DNA from: Doryteuthis pealeii
Lineage: Eukaryota > Mollusca > Cephalopoda > Myopsida > Loliginidae
Assembly (NCBI GenBank): GCA_023376005.1
Contig: CM042141.1
Span: 93,357,135 to 93,421,134 of the forward strand
DNA length: 64,000 nt
Reading direction: 5' to 3'
A program made the translations under genes and the position numbers. Below the pieces are notes generated by a model, which saw nothing but the letters and a program-made list of their open reading frames with translations, did not search any database and was not told where the DNA came from. Within the stretch, counting starts at the first letter, position 1. Every line of letters starts with the position of its first letter. Positions 13,737 to 27,073 of this stretch are shown piece by piece.

Positions 13737-13983
13737 GGGTTAGCTCAGTCGGTAGAGCGTTCGGCTAGAAACCACAAGGTTCCTAGTTTGATACCGGCCC
13801 TCGTATGAGTAGCACAGGGATCTGTGCGGTAAAGTAAAGAACTGATGGTAGGTGTGGCGCTCCACCTGAGACGCAAAAACAATCTCCTTTGTCTAGCGCT
13901 AGTGAAAAAGGGATAGACTTCCTTGCTGATTGGCTGATACTGACTTTAGGCCACCCCGACGACTTTTTTTTTTTTTTTTTTTT
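13737..13983 (+). mobile_element. tRNA-derived SINE (family I), full length
   Basis: The head is tRNA-like: tagctcagtcggtagagc (A box, 13,741-13,758) and agtttgatacc (B box, 13,785-13,795), with an unpaired aminoacyl stem and no usable cloverleaf after it. The body contains gatctgtgcggtaaagta, cgctccacctgag, caatctcctttgtctagcg and gggatagacttccttgctg, and ends in a poly(T) run from 13,964. At least seven copies of this body occur in the window. Confidence 0.75.
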
Positions 13984-13994
13984 TACTATATAAA

Positions 13995-14190
13995 TAAAAA
14001 CGGTTATTCCTATAACACCAACATAAACAAGGGGAACCACTCTTGACTGATAAATTGTTTATTTTTCCATTAACTAACCCCTAACCCCATCTTCTTTTTT
14101 CCTAGTAGATCAATAAATAAATAATTTATCAGTCAAGAGTGGTTCTCCTTTGTTTATGTTGGAGTTATATGAAATAACCATAAAAACTTT
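13995..14190 (+). mobile_element. Foldback MITE, ~60 bp arms
   Basis: Arms 13,996-14,055 and 14,121-14,187 are inverted, sharing cataaacaa, gaaccactcttgactgataa and flanking aacgg-ttat blocks. The loop contains taactaacccctaacccc, the complement of a motif inside the 49,826 MITE. It abuts the poly(T) end of the SINE at 13,737. Confidence 0.7.
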
Positions 14191-14604
14191 CTGATTTATA
14201 CATTCAGTTTCATATGAAGGTCAAATAAAATTTGAAATTGTTGAATAGTTTGTAAAATTTGTTTTCTTAAAGCACAAAATGCCAAAAATGATTGTTTGGA
14301 TAATTTCCTGGAATTTCTACACTGTTTATTTTTTTACCTGATGTGGATGCAAATCCTTTTTTTTTTTTTTAACTTCACTGTTAGAAAAACAAAATAATTG
14401 TTTTAGTATAAAAATGTTTTTAAAGTTCATTATATTTTATGATTAAAAATGACAAGTTAATCTTGTTTTATTTTTTAATCCTAAATCTTTTTAGTAGGAT
14501 GATTTTATATGAACCTTAAATACCATTTTTAAATTTGTTTAATTGATAATTTTAGCTAGAAAAAAAATAGCAAAAGTATTTTAGTTACTACTGATAGAAA
14601 TCCA

Positions 14605-14635
<31 letters not shown>

Positions 14636-15144
14636 CTTTTTTTAAATTTGAGGTTCTAATCCCAGAAGTTATATCATTGAAGAATGATGTGACATGGTAC
14701 AATAAAAAATAAAAATAGGGTACCAAGTAAATTTCATGTATACCATAAAAAGTTAACTACCACGTAAATTTGCTCCTGTGTTGTTGTTTTTGTGTGTTTT
14801 GTTTAGGATATTTAAAAGTTAAAAGTTTCTGCTTGTAATCATTCACTAATGAAAACATTTTTGGTTTAATCTGTAAAATCAATAGAAAATCTAAATGAAT
14901 TCCTCATACCAAAATTACAAAAGTTTCAACAGAGTTATCCCCCTTCCCCGACTTTTTGCAATAATAAACTTTATTCATTAGCCAAATTTGTGCCTTGCAT
15001 TTCAAATGGAGGCACTAAATTCCACCAATCACAACAACTCTGTCAAATTTGAATTTTCTTTATGGTTTTGAATATTTCAGCACTTCACAAAGAATTTCTA
15101 GCCTTAAATTGAAGGTTAATAATATTTTTATTATATATATTTAT

Positions 15145-15230
15145 TAGGATAGCATAGACATAGTCAATATCGCTTTGTGACTCAGTTTCTCACTTATGCA
15201 ATCATCAGACTATTGTCTACACTATCCTAA
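15145..15230 (+). repeat. Imperfect hairpin, 22 bp arms
   Basis: taggatagcatagacatagt at the left pairs with gactattgtctacactatcc at the right with a few mismatches. Mirror copy at 24,492-24,577. Possibly a very short MITE. Confidence 0.5.
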
Positions 15231-15534
15231 CTTAGATATGAACTATCATTGATATTGAGCACTCTTTATTTATAAATATAGCAAAAATATTATTAATATT
15301 AATTATATAAAAATCTCAATTAATATACATTAATAAGAGATGTTTCAGTCTAGTGTAGTTAAATTTATTCTACGGATGTACAGAGTGGATACAATATATC
15401 TTAACCTTACAAAAAGTAATTATACACAAATTCTATCTTGGATAAAATTTCTTATGTTATTTATTTCCTTTATGCCTAAATAATAATTTTTTTTTAAATG
15501 AAAAAAAAAAAATAAATGAATATATCTATTCTCC

Positions 15535-15690
15535 ACCCCCCATGAGTAAATAGTAAGGCAGACAGAGTTCTTTAGGCAACCAGACTAGGAGAAGAAAAAC
15601 TCTGAATTCAAACTAGCTTTACTCCGCTTAAAAATTGACCTTGTGTCACATCCTGCCCTTAGTAGAGTTTTGGTAAATACATAAAGTTAC
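15535..15690 (+). mobile_element. tRNA-derived SINE (family II), body fragment
   Basis: Body blocks only (agtaaatagtaaggcagac, ctaggagaagaaaaactctg, gaccttgtgtcacatcct). Mirror copy at 24,020-24,185. Other headless pieces of the same body are at 56,362-56,490 (+), 58,070-58,230 (-) and 60,585-60,672 (-). Confidence 0.55.
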
Positions 15691-17083
15691 TTTCTCACTC
15701 ACCCACCCACACATGTGCATAATGAAAATTCTAGTAAAGTATAGATACATGTTGTCTGTTTTCTAAAATCCAAGCTACTCCTGACTTATTATTTTTTATT
15801 ATTTATTCATAAACCATTTGTTATCGAGTCTGTATCGTGGCGATCCGTATAAGAATCGCTTTGGTCTGTATACATTCCAGAGAAACCATTATCTTTCTTT
15901 GAAAATTATTATACTCAACAAATCACCATTAACCCAACAAAATGATGTCCTTTCTTGATTGTACATTAATTGATAGATTAATTCAAGCCAAGATAAATTA
16001 AATGACTATAATCTTTGTTATAAGTAAAAAAAAAAAAAATTAAAAGAATGATTTTTAAACAAAGGTTTCTATATGAAGTATTCATTGAAATCAGTCTCTA
16101 TCAACCTCTAAACGAATATCAGTAATTTTTAATTTTAAAAAATTTTTTTTTTTTTTAATACTTTCAAATTACACTGAATGTCTATCTCAGCTTGTGTTTC
16201 TGTTAACAATTTCTATACACTGGAATGTGTGATAGTTTAACTCCTATGAACAAACGCTCACATGCAAGTTTTGTTATTTAGCCTTTTTTTTTTTTTTTTT
16301 TTTTTTTTTAATTAATGATAGCAAACCATTGTACCCACCTTGTATATCAAAATTATAACCATTTACAAATTTACTTAAAGTAAAAGCAGGAATGTGTGAT
16401 GATGTCATAGAAATGTGTGAATTAGTCACACCAAATTTAGCAGATCAATTGTGCTCACTTTACATCAATTATGAAATAATTAAAAACATTCAAAGAAGCA
16501 AATAATTTTATTAATAAAGAATCAAAGTTTAACTTCAATTAGTGAAAATATTATTAGTATTATTGATAATGATATTTATTAGTTATATTATTGACAATAT
16601 TATTAATGATAATAATATTTATTATCATTGATATTTTTGAAAATATTATTATTGATATTATTGAAAATATTATTTTTATCTTGTTTTAGAAAAATGTTCT
16701 TTTTGGATAAGGTTTTAAAAGTAGCATAAAAAAATTTGTCATTTAAATAAATTTGAATTTTCCAAAAGAAAATTTATTAAAAAAATATTTTATTAAAATT
16801 TTAATTCAAATGGTTAAATGCATTGGATTCAAATTTGTGTGACTAGTTTCAATTTTTCTGTTATATCACCATATATTCCAAGAGGACCATGAATTCCTAA
16901 TTGTACTAAAAATACTTAATATTTTATATGATTAATCTTTGTTTTACTTCTTATGTTTAAAAAAAAACTTAGGTTTTGGCAGGAACAAATTAATTTTTCT
17001 CCACCAAGACAGGACTACTTTTAAATAAATAAAAAAAAAAATTAAAAAAAAAACAACAAAAAAAACATTAAAAAAAAAATGTT

Positions 17084-17270
17084 AATGCAGAATAGTGCGC
17101 AAGAGATAATATCCTTTGATTACGTATAAAAAGTATTACATTTCACCGAAATACCCAAAACCTTTTGAGACGTTAGTGTTAGGCTACTTCGGGGTTTCAT
17201 AATCTAATACTATAAATTATAGGTAAAATACAATTCTAATGATATTATCTCTTGTGCGCTATTCTGCATT
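17084..17270 (+). mobile_element. 187-bp MITE, ~30 bp inverted ends
   Basis: Left aatgcagaatagtgcgcaag continues agataatatc; the right end is its complement with one change (aatagcgcacaagagataat). The interior carries tttcaccgaaatacccaaaa and cgttagtgttaggctacttc. Mirror copy at 22,474-22,658. Confidence 0.72.
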
Positions 17271-18018
17271 TGTACCAACAAAAAAATAAAGTTGACAAGG
17301 AACTTGTGTGTCAGTTTTGGTCCCGAAAGCTTTAAACATCTCATCAGGTTTGATATTTATCACATGAGGTAAATTGATAATAATATCCCATTGTTTTTCT
17401 TCCTCATAATTTTCTCTCTAAAAATCTTTAGATGACAATTCAAAGAGGAACAACATTGTCAGCTTAAAATAATATCACCTGAAGATGGTCAGAAATAGTA
17501 TTGATCAAAGTATTGTGACAAAAAAAAAAAAGAAAAAATGAGAATGTTGATTCAAAAAAGTTTTAAAGGTGTTGCATTATTTACTTTCTAAAAAAAAAAA
17601 ATTGTTTTTAATAGAACAAAAAATTAAGAGCAAAAATTTCATCATTGAATACTTTACCCATTTCTGTTTTTTGATAAGAGAAGTTTCATTTATAAAAAAT
17701 AAAAAAACACAAAAAATTACATTTATACAGATTAAAGGTGTAATTTATATTTTTCTTAAAAGATTGTACCTTTTCATATTGTCTACTTATTTTATGTGAT
17801 TGGGCCTCTATTTTTCTAATGAGTTTGCCTAGATGTTGAAATTGTTATACCAAATAAAGAATATTTATACAAAATAATTAAAAGAAATAAAATATTTGAA
17901 ATGTAAAAATTGTTCTGTTTTCATTTTCTTTGTCTTTTGATCAGCATTCATTCAATTGAAACATGTTTGTAATATAATAATATATGGCTTAAAAATAAAA
18001 ATAACCTATCCAATTTTA

Positions 18019-18123
18019 ATACCATATATACTTGCATATCATGTGAATTTATGAGAACTAAATTTTAGCCTAATATTAGGTGCAGGGTATGTGAGATCAT
18101 ATGAAATTTGAGTATATATGGTA
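18019..18123 (+). mobile_element. ~105-bp foldback element
   Basis: Left taccatatatacttgcatat and the complement of the right end taccatatatactcaaattt form short inverted ends around gaactaaattttagcc. Mirror copy at 21,622-21,726. Confidence 0.5.
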
Positions 18124-18274
18124 TTTACACATACAGTTTGTATCTCACATATAGTGCAACTCTCTAATATTGAGATAAAATTATGTCTGAGAAAGTTGCA
18201 TGATACACGAGTATGTACAGTAAGATTTTTTTTTTTCTTAGAATTTAATTATATTTTTCATAGTCTTTATAAGA

Positions 18275-18850
18275 GTTTGTTTGTTTTACGGCATATCAAC
18301 CTCAGTGGTCATTTAATGCCGATAAAGTTTTTAAAATAAATCAATTCTCAATGGATAATATATTTTTTTATAATACATTTTTTCTATTTAACCCATACAT
18401 GGGACCCTAACAGGTACTACACTCCGGGTGAGAGTGGACCAGGGAGCAATGGTGATGGAAGGGGTGCTCCACATTCCCCAAACCTCCAAAACTGGAACCT
18501 CACCATCAGATAGAGTTTAACGTCATTCCCAGGACATGTAAACCCGTAGCCACTGCCTTCTAGCACCCATATTGATAAAAAGGGTTGGGGCTTGCCCATA
18601 AGGGCAATAGGGTTGACCGTGACCAGCCGAATTGATTGGAGGGGCCTCTCCGACCACACGTCTAGCCCAAGATAGGCCCAAAGTGGAGTATTGCAAGTCA
18701 TGAACTGCTCATCCACCTGGGCTCTATCCTTAAGCATCAACGGTCGCCACCACGGCCAACAGTGGCCCCATTGGGGGTCTTACCCCTCTAGCAGAGGTGC
18801 AGATCGGTGCATTCTAACGCCCCCCAGTAGGCGTTTATGAGTGATTGTGG
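18275..18850 (-). mobile_element. Long non-coding retroelement with shared 3' tail
   Basis: Second copy of the 37,925 family. The tail is at 18,275-18,330 (acggcatatcaacctcagtg), the middle block ctcactctcaccggagt region follows, and the 5' end is near 18,830 at the block complementary to the Cys/Gln-rich gcagaggtgcag motif. The mirror copy is at 20,920-21,470. Confidence 0.62.
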
Positions 18851-19334
18851 TGTGTTGTGTGCTGTGTGATGGTATGTATATATATAATATATCAATTGAC
18901 AGGAGGGGAATGATTCTATTTGGATCATCTATAATCTCCATATATCCAAAAACATGCGATGAACACATAGATTTAACAAGATTTTCAAATCCTAAGAAGC
19001 TCATGTGAGATAATTAATTACATTTTTATATCAGAGCAATATTTACACTTTCATAAGAAAGAAAAACTTAACCGTCATTTGGTTATTATAAATTATTTGG
19101 GTGAACGTCAATAATATTGAGCCCGTTTCACAGACGCCATTACGTAATAACTATATATATATATTATATATATATATATATATATATTATAACAACAAAT
19201 GTCAGTCTTTGAACTGATTTGTTCGATCTATGTGATTATATTACCCCCAACAAAGATTATAGAATTATTATACTTAAGGGATGTTTAACGAGTTTTATTA
19301 AAAACAAGATCATTCCATAAATTTTCTTCAAACG

Positions 19335-19475
19335 TCGGGTTGCTAAGTCAGTATTCAGCCAACAGCGAGGGAGTCTATCCTCTTTTCACTAGATAGACCA
19401 AGGAGATTGTTTAGCGTCAGAGGTGGGCTACTATCAGCTCCTCACTTTACCATAAGATTCCTGTGCTGATAATAG
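19335..19475 (-). mobile_element. tRNA-derived SINE (family I), truncated mirror copy
   Basis: Minus-strand counterpart of 20,205-20,372 just before the scaffold gap; blocks gggagtctatcctcttttca and accaaggagattgttt. Confidence 0.55.
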
Positions 19476-19772
19476 GGTTTGGAATACACTATCCCCTGCA
19501 GCAGGGTTAGACCACCTTCCTCTCTAAAGGGTGTCTAGGTATGACACTAAACTGTATCTGATTGTGAAGCTCCAGTGAGATAAACTGAATATTCATCCTT
19601 TCATCCAACCATAAACCGCAGATGCTTTTGAATCTTCAGATGAGTGTATAAATTAGTGAAATAGATCACTAATTAGGACTGAGCCTATTACTAGTGTGAC
19701 CACCCCAAGCAGAAATTTAAGAGGTTTGAATCAGAGTTTCCTCTCCTAGACTGGTGCCTTATCTTCTCTCTT

Positions 19773-19872
19773 NNNNNNNNNNNNNNNNNNNNNNNNNNNN
19801 NNNNNNNNNNNNNNNNNNNNNNNNNNNNNNNNNNNNNNNNNNNNNNNNNNNNNNNNNNNNNNNNNNNNNNNN
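19773..19872. other. Assembly gap, exactly 100 N
   Basis: Exactly 100 N, the conventional unknown-length scaffold gap. The sequences on the two sides are inverted copies of one another. Confidence 0.97.
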
Positions 19873-20204
19873 GGAGAGATCCTTCAGCTATGTAAATAGT
19901 AGGGCAGACTGGACTCTTTAACCTTGGTAAGGCAACCAGTCTAGAAGGAAAACTCTGATTCAAACTCTTAAATTTCTGCTTGGGGTGGTCACTACTAGAA
20001 ATAGGCCTAGTCCTAATTAGTGATCTATTTCACTAAATTTATACACGTCTATCTGAGCTTCAAAAGCCTCTGCGGGTTTTATGGTTGGATGAAAGGATGA
20101 TATACAGTTTAATCTCCTGGAGCTTCACAATCAGATACAGTTTAGTGTCATACCTAGACACCCCTTTAGAGAGGCAAGAGTGTCTTCCTCTGCAGGGGAT
20201 AGTG

Positions 20205-20372
20205 TAATCCAAACCCTATTATCAGTTAGCAAGGAATCTGTTATGGTAAAGTGGAGGAGCTGATAGTAGCCCACTCTGACGCTAAAACAATCTCCTTGGT
20301 CTAGTGTAGTGAAAAGAGGATAGACTCCTCGCTGTCTGGCTTGGATACGACTTTAGGCCAACCCGACGACTT
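20205..20372 (+). mobile_element. tRNA-derived SINE (family I), truncated
   Basis: Body only: gttatggtaaagtggagga, caatctccttggtctagtg, aggatagactcctcgctgtc, then ttaggccaacccgacgac. The mirrored copy is at 19,335-19,475 on the minus strand. Confidence 0.58.
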
Positions 20373-20538
20373 TGAAGAAAAATTTATTGGAAGATCTTGT
20401 AAATAAATTTAAAAACTTACGTAAACATCCTTAAGTATAAATAAATTCTATAATCTTTGTTGGGGGTAATATAATATAGCACATAACAGATCAGAAACAC
20501 AATCCAGTTCAAATTAGACTGACATTAGTTTTTTTATA

Positions 20539-20581
<43 letters not shown>

Positions 20582-20919
20582 GGTTATTGACGTATGGCTG
20601 TCTGATGAAATCTCATTATTGAGTTACCAGCCAAATAAATTTTATAATAACCAAATGACGGTTTAAGTTTTTCTCTTATTGAAAGTGTAAATATTGCTCT
20701 GTAATATAATTAATGTATTTATTTCACATTGAGCTCTCTTAGCGGATTTGAAAATAATCCTCTGTATAAATCTATGTGTTCATCTGTCATGTATCTTTGG
20801 ATATATGGAGGAATATAGATGATCCAATAGAATCGATCCCCAACTTACTGTCAATTTGCGATATATATATATATATTTTAAATAGCACATACACACACAC
20901 ACACACACATCACTCTTAT

Positions 20920-21470
20920 AAACGCCCTGTCGGTGGGGGCGTTAGAATGCACCGACTGCACCTCTGCAGAGGGGTAAGACTCCCCCAATGGGGCCACCTG
21001 TTGGCCGTGGTGGCGACCCGTGATGCTAAGGATAGAGCCCAGGTGGATTGAGCAGTTCATGACTTGCAATACTCCACTTTGGCCCTATCTTGGGCTAGAC
21101 GTGTGGTCGGAGAGGCCCCTCCAATAATCGGCTGGTCACGTCAACCTATTGCCCTATGGCAAGCCCCAACCCCTTTTTATCATATGGGTGTAGAAGGCAG
21201 TGGCTACGGGTTACATGTCCTGGGAATGACGTTAAACTCTATCTGATGGTGAGGTTCCAGTTTTGGAGGTTTGGGGAATGTGGAGCACCCCTTCATCCAT
21301 TGCTCCCTGGTCCACTCTCACCCGGAGTGGTAGTACCTGTTAGGGTCCCATGTTGGGTTAAATAGAAAAATGTATTTTATAAAAAATTATATATCCATTG
21401 AGAATTGATTTATTTTAAAACTTTATCGGCATTAAATGACCACTGATATGCCGTAAAACAAAACAAACTC
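20920..21470 (+). mobile_element. Long non-coding retroelement with shared 3' tail (mirror copy)
   Basis: Plus-strand mirror of 18,275-18,850 across the N gap, from gccctgtcggtgggggcgtt to ggcattaaatgaccactga and the tail. Reading frames open across parts of it but differ between copies by indels, so they are not treated as genes. Confidence 0.62.
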
Positions 21471-22473
21471 TTATAAAGACTATGAAAAATAAAATTAAAT
21501 TCTAAGAAAAAAAAAAATACTTACTGTACATACTCGTGTATCATGCAACTTTCTCAGACAAAATTTTATCTCAATATTAGAGAGTTGCACTATATGTGAG
21601 ATACAAACTGTAATGTGTAAATACCATATATACTCAAATTTCATATGATCTCAAAACACCTGCACTAATATTAGGCTAAAATTTAGTTCTCATAAATTCA
21701 CATGATATGCAAGTATATACGGTATTAAAATTGGAAGGTTATTTTTATTTTTAAGCCATATATTATTATATTACAAACATGTTTCAATTGAATGAATGCT
21801 GATCAAAAGAAAAGAAATGAAAACAGAACAATTTTTACATTTCAAATATTTTATTTCTTTTAATTATTTTGTATAAATATTCTTTATTTGGTATAACAAT
21901 TTCAACATCTAGGCAAACTCATTAGAAAAATAGGGGCCCAAATCACATAAAATAAGTAGACAATATGAAAAGGTACAATCTTTTAAGAAAAATATAAATT
22001 ACAACCTTTAATCTGTATAAATGTAATTTTTTGTTGTTTTTTTTATTTTTTATAAATGAAACTTCTCTTATCAAAAAACAGAAATGGGTAAAGTATTCAA
22101 TGATGAAATTTTTGCTCTTAATTTTTTGTTCTATTAAAACAATTTTTTTTTTTAGAAAGTAAATAATGCAACACCTTTAAAACTTTTTTGAATCAACATT
22201 CTCATTTTTTCTTTTTTTTTTTTTGTCACAATACTTTGATCAATACTATTTCTGACCATCTTCAGGTGATATTATTTTAAGCTGACAATGTTGTTCCTCT
22301 TTGATTGTCATCTAAAGATTTTTAGAGAGAAAATTATGAGGAAGAAAAACAATGGGATATTATTATCAATTTACTCATGTGATAAATAATCAAACCTGAT
22401 GAGATGTTTAAAGCTTTCGGAACCAAAACTGACACACAAGTTCCTTGTCAACTTTATTTTTTTGTTGGTACAG

Positions 22474-22658
22474 AATGCAGAATAGCGCACAAGAGATAAT
22501 ATCATTAGAATTGTATTTTACTATAATTTATAGTATTAGATTATGAAACCCCCGAAGTAGCCTAACACTAACGTCTCAAAAGGTTTTGGGTATTTCGGTG
22601 AAATGTAATACTTTCTATACGTAATAAAGGATATTCTCTCTGCGCACTATTCTGCATT
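22474..22658 (-). mobile_element. 187-bp MITE, mirror copy
   Basis: Second-contig copy of 17,084-17,270 with small indels in the right end (tctctctgcgcactattctg). Confidence 0.7.
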
Positions 22659-24019
22659 AACATTTTTTTTTTTTAAGTTTTTTGTTGTTTTTTTTTTTAT
22701 TTTTTTTTTTATTTATTAAAAGTAGTCCTGTCTTGGTGGAGAAATTAATTTTGTTCCTGCCAAAAACCTAAGTTTTTTTTTAAACATAAGAAGTAAAACA
22801 AAGATTAATCATAAAATATTAAAGTATTTTTAGTACAATTAGGAATTCATGGTCCTCTTGGAATATATGGGATATAACAGAAAAATTGAAACTAGTCACA
22901 CAAATTTGAATCCAATGCATTTACCATTTGAATTAAAAAATTTTAATAAAATATTTTTTTAATAAATTTTCTTTTGGAAAATTCAAATTTATTTAAATGA
23001 CAATTTTTTTTATGCTACTTTTTAAACCTTATCCAAAAAAGAACATTTTTCTAAAACAAGAAAAAATAATGTTTTCAATAATATCAAATATAATATTTTC
23101 AAAATATCATGATAATAATATTATTATCATTAATAATATGTCAATAATATAACTAATAAATATCATTATCAATAATACTAATAATATTTTCACTAATTGA
23201 AGTTAAACTTTGATTCTTTATTAATAAAATTATTTGCTTCTTTGAATGTTTTTAATTATTTCATAATTGATGTAAAGTGAGCACAATTGATCTGCTAAAT
23301 TTGGTGTGACTAATTCACACATTTCTATGACATCATCACACATTCCTGCTTTTACTTTTAAGTAAATTTGTAAATGGTTATAATTTTGATATACAAGGTG
23401 GGTACAATGGTTTGCTATCATTAATTAAAAAAAAAAAAAAAAAAAAGGCTAAATAACAAACTTTGCATGTGAGCGTTTGTTCATAGGAGTTAAACTATCA
23501 CACATTCCAGTGTATAGAAAATTGTTACAGAAACACAAGCTGAGATAGACATTCAGTGTAATTTGAAAGTATTAAAAAAAAAAAAATTTTTAAAAATTAA
23601 ATTACTGATATTCGTTTAGAGGTTGATAGAGACTGATTTCAATGAATACTTCATATAGAAACCTTTGTTTAAAAATCATTCTTTAAATTTTTTTTTTTTT
23701 ACTTATAACAAAGATTATAGTCATTTAATTTATCTTGGCTTGAATTAATCTATCAATTAATGTACAATCAAGAAAGGACATCATTTTGTTGGGTTTAATG
23801 GTGATTTGTTGAGTATAAATAATTTTCAAAGAAAGATATGGTTTCTCTGGAATGTATACAGACCAAAGCGATCTTATACGGATCGCCACGATACAGACTC
23901 GATAACAAATGGTTTATGATAATAAAATAAAAAATAATAAGTCAGGAGTAGCTTGGATTTAGAAAACAGACAACATGTATCTATACTTTACTAGAATTTT
24001 CATTATGCACATGTGTGGG

Positions 24020-24185
24020 TGGGTGAGTGAGAAAGTAACTTTATGTATTTACCAAACTCTACTAAGGGCAGGATGTGACACAAGGTCAATTTTTAAGCGG
24101 AGTAAAGCTAGTTTGAATTCAGAGTTTTTCTTCTCCTAGTCTGGTTGCCTAAAGAACTCTGTCTGCCTTACTATTTACTCATGGG
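24020..24185 (-). mobile_element. tRNA-derived SINE (family II), mirror body fragment
   Basis: Reverse-complement partner of 15,535-15,690 in the second contig. Confidence 0.55.
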
Positions 24186-25499
24186 GGTGGAGAATAGATA
24201 TATTCATTATTTTTTTTTTTCATTTAAAAAAAATTATTATTTAGGCATAAAGGAAATAAATAACATAAGAAATTTTATCCAAGATAGAATTTGTGTATAA
24301 TTACTTTTTGTAGGTTAAGATAATATTGTATCCACTCTGTACATCCGTAGAATAATTTAACTACACTAGACTGAAACATCTCTTATTAATGTATATTAAT
24401 TGAGATTTTTATATAATTAATATTAATAATATTTTTGCTATATTTATAAATAAGAGTGCTCAATATCAATGATAGTTCATATCTAAGTTAGGATAGTGTA
24501 GACAATAGTCTGATGATTGCATAAGTGAGAAACTGAGTCACAAAGCGATATTGACTATGTCTATGCTATCCTAATAAATATATATATAAAATATTATTAA
24601 CTTCAATTTAAGGCTAGAAATTCTTTGTGAAGTGCTGAAATATTCAAAACCATAAAGAAAATTTCAAATTTGACAGAGTTGTTGTGATTGGTGGAATTTA
24701 GTGCCTCCATTTGAAATGCAAGGCACAAATTTGGCTAATGAATAAAGTTTATTATTGCAAAAAGTCGGGGAAGGGGGATAACTCTGTTGAAACTTTTGTA
24801 ATTTTGGTATGAGGAATTCATTTAGATTTTCTATTGATTTTTACAGATTAAACCAAAAATGTTTTCATTAGTGAATGATTACAAGCAGAAACTTTTAACT
24901 TTTAAATATCCTAAACAAAACACACAAAAAACAACAACACAGGAGCAAATTTACGTGGTAGTTAACTTTTTATGGTATACATGAAATTTACTTGGTACCT
25001 ATTTTTATTTTTATTGTACCATGTCACATCATTCTTCAATGATATAACTTCTGGATTAGAACCTCAAATTTAAAAAAAAAAAAAGATATTGGATTTCTAT
25101 CAGTAGTAACTAAAATACTTTTGCTATTTTTTTTCTAGCTAAAATTATCAATTAAACAAATTTAAAAATGGTATTTAAGGTTCATATAAAATCATCCTAC
25201 TAAAAGATTTAGGATTAAAAATAAAACAAGATTAACTTGTCATTTTTAATCATAAAATATAATGAACTTAAAACATTTTTTATACTAAAACAATTATTTT
25301 GTTTTTTCTAACAGTGAAGTTAAAAAAAAAAAAAAAAGGATTTGCATCCACATCAGGTAAAAAAATAAACAGTGTAGAAATTCCAGAAATTATCAAACAA
25401 TCATTTTTTGCATTTTGTGCTTTAAGAAAACAAATTTTACAAACTATTCAACATTTCAAATTTTATTTGACCTTCATATGAAACTGAATGTATAAATCA

Positions 25500-25700
25500 G
25501 AAAGTTTTTATGGTTATTTCATATAACTCCAACATAAACAAAGGAAACCACTCTTGACTGATAAATTATTTATTTATTGATCTACTAGGAAAAAGAAGAT
25601 GGGGTTAGGGGTTAGTTAATGGAAAAATAAACAATTTATCAGTCAAGAGTGGTTCCCTTTGTTTATGTTGGTGTTATAGGAATAACCGTTTTTATTTATA
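25500..25700 (-). mobile_element. Foldback MITE, mirror copy
   Basis: Second-contig copy of 13,995-14,190, next to the poly(A) end of the mirrored SINE at 25,713. Confidence 0.68.
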
Positions 25701-25701
25701 T

Positions 25702-25712
<11 letters not shown>

Positions 25713-25737
<25 letters not shown>

Positions 25738-25962
25738 GTCGGGGTGGCCTAAAGTCAGTATCACAGCAATCAGCAAGGAAGTCTATCCTTTTTTCACTAG
25801 CGCTAGACAAAGGAGATTGTTTTTTGCGTCTCAGGTGAGCGCCACACCTACATCAGTTCTTTACTTTACGCACAGATCCCTGTGCTACTCATACGAGGGC
25901 CGGTATCAAACTAGGAACCTTGTGGTTTCTAGCCGAACGCTCTACCGACTGAGCTAACCCAG
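25713..25962 (-). mobile_element. tRNA-derived SINE (family I), mirror copy
   Basis: Reverse-complement copy of 13,737-13,983 from the other contig. The tRNA-like head is at 25,945-25,962 (complement of the A box) and the poly(A) run is at the low-coordinate end. It has minor indels relative to its partner. Confidence 0.72.
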
Positions 25963-27025
25963 AAAAAGAAAGAAAAAGAAAAAGAAATCCAAGTTTTTAG
26001 TGATGTTTGATTTAAAAGATAAACATAGAAAAAATATTTTTCTTTTGATATATGATAATTAGTCTGAAAGGATTATAGCTTTTAAGCAAGAGGCACTTGG
26101 GATAATTATCAGCAGTATCCAAATGAGGAAGAAAATAACCCAAAAGTATTTGAACAATAAAACGGCATGGAAGACACAAGACATAATAATAGCTTTATGG
26201 AATTAAAAGAAATTATAACTGCAAAGATTATTTTGGATAATAATATCAACTGTTTGAAATAAGATCAATCTGATTAAATATTCTAATAAATGACATAGAA
26301 CAAATAAATAACATAATTATGGATATTGAAATAGTTGGGTTTTTTTGTTTTCATATAGTTAATTTATTTCCAATGAATTTTTATAGTAAGAGAGGCTATA
26401 TTTTTTTTATAGTAAAAACATTTGCAATGTATTTTAAATAGCAAAATTATTGGCATTTATTTTTATAACTTAGAATTTTTTCTAATTTAAACTTAGAGTT
26501 TTGGGATAAGAAATTCAGTCATTAATGTATTTGTAGAAATGTAATTAAAAGATTCAATTTATAGAGTTAGGCACAAGTAATGGTAGTTTATGGCATCTGG
26601 GTAAAATGTTAGCCTATCAGATTCCTCAACTTCATGTACAAGAGCCAGGAGATATTTTTTTTAGACATTTTTTGTTTTGTTTTTGAAACGAAAAGGGTAG
26701 GTCTTACATGAACAAACACGGTACTTGAAATAGTATCAAATTATTAATACATGAAATTAAAAAACAAAGAAAAAAAATTCATTCTGATTTAAAAAGAAAA
26801 CAAAAAAAAACCCATTCCAAAATTACATCAATTTCTTGTTTCAAAGAGTTTGATCTATGAGGCAATTGAATTTGATTTTCTCAAAAATGTTTGTTATTTT
26901 GGCACTGAATATTTTTTGCTGTGATTGTTCCTCAGCTTTGTATAAAATTGGAAAGAAAAAAAGAGTGAAAAGAGTTTTATAAAGTGACTCAAAATTGATT
27001 GAAAAAAAAATAAAATAAATAAATA

Positions 27026-27073
<48 letters not shown>

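Larger units (their letters stand above)
5242..19772 (-). repeat. Inverted arm 2 (mirrors 19,873-34,415)
   Basis: The whole of this stretch is repeated in opposite orientation after the N gap, with the same SINEs and MITEs in mirror order. Parts without a recognised feature (6,120-7,030; 9,310-10,000; 12,020-13,730; 14,200-15,140; 15,700-17,080; 17,280-18,010; 18,860-19,330) are AT-rich, with homopolymers only. Confidence 0.87.

Noticed and set aside
13737..13810. Possible functional tRNA gene
   Set aside because: A and B boxes are present, but the acceptor and T arms do not pair and the sequence continues into a repeated SINE body that recurs elsewhere.
18417..18740. 107-codon minus-strand frame with Pro-rich end
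   Set aside because: Lies wholly inside the long retroelement; other copies of the same element break the frame by indels.
19691..19963. Open frame running through the gap
   Set aside because: Its middle is the run of N, and both ends are inverted copies of SINE family II sequence.
23830..23935. Possible short exon (frame beginning MVSLECIQTKAILY)
   Set aside because: The mirrored copy at 15,820-15,890 differs by an indel in the middle of the frame, and no convincing splice signals flank it.
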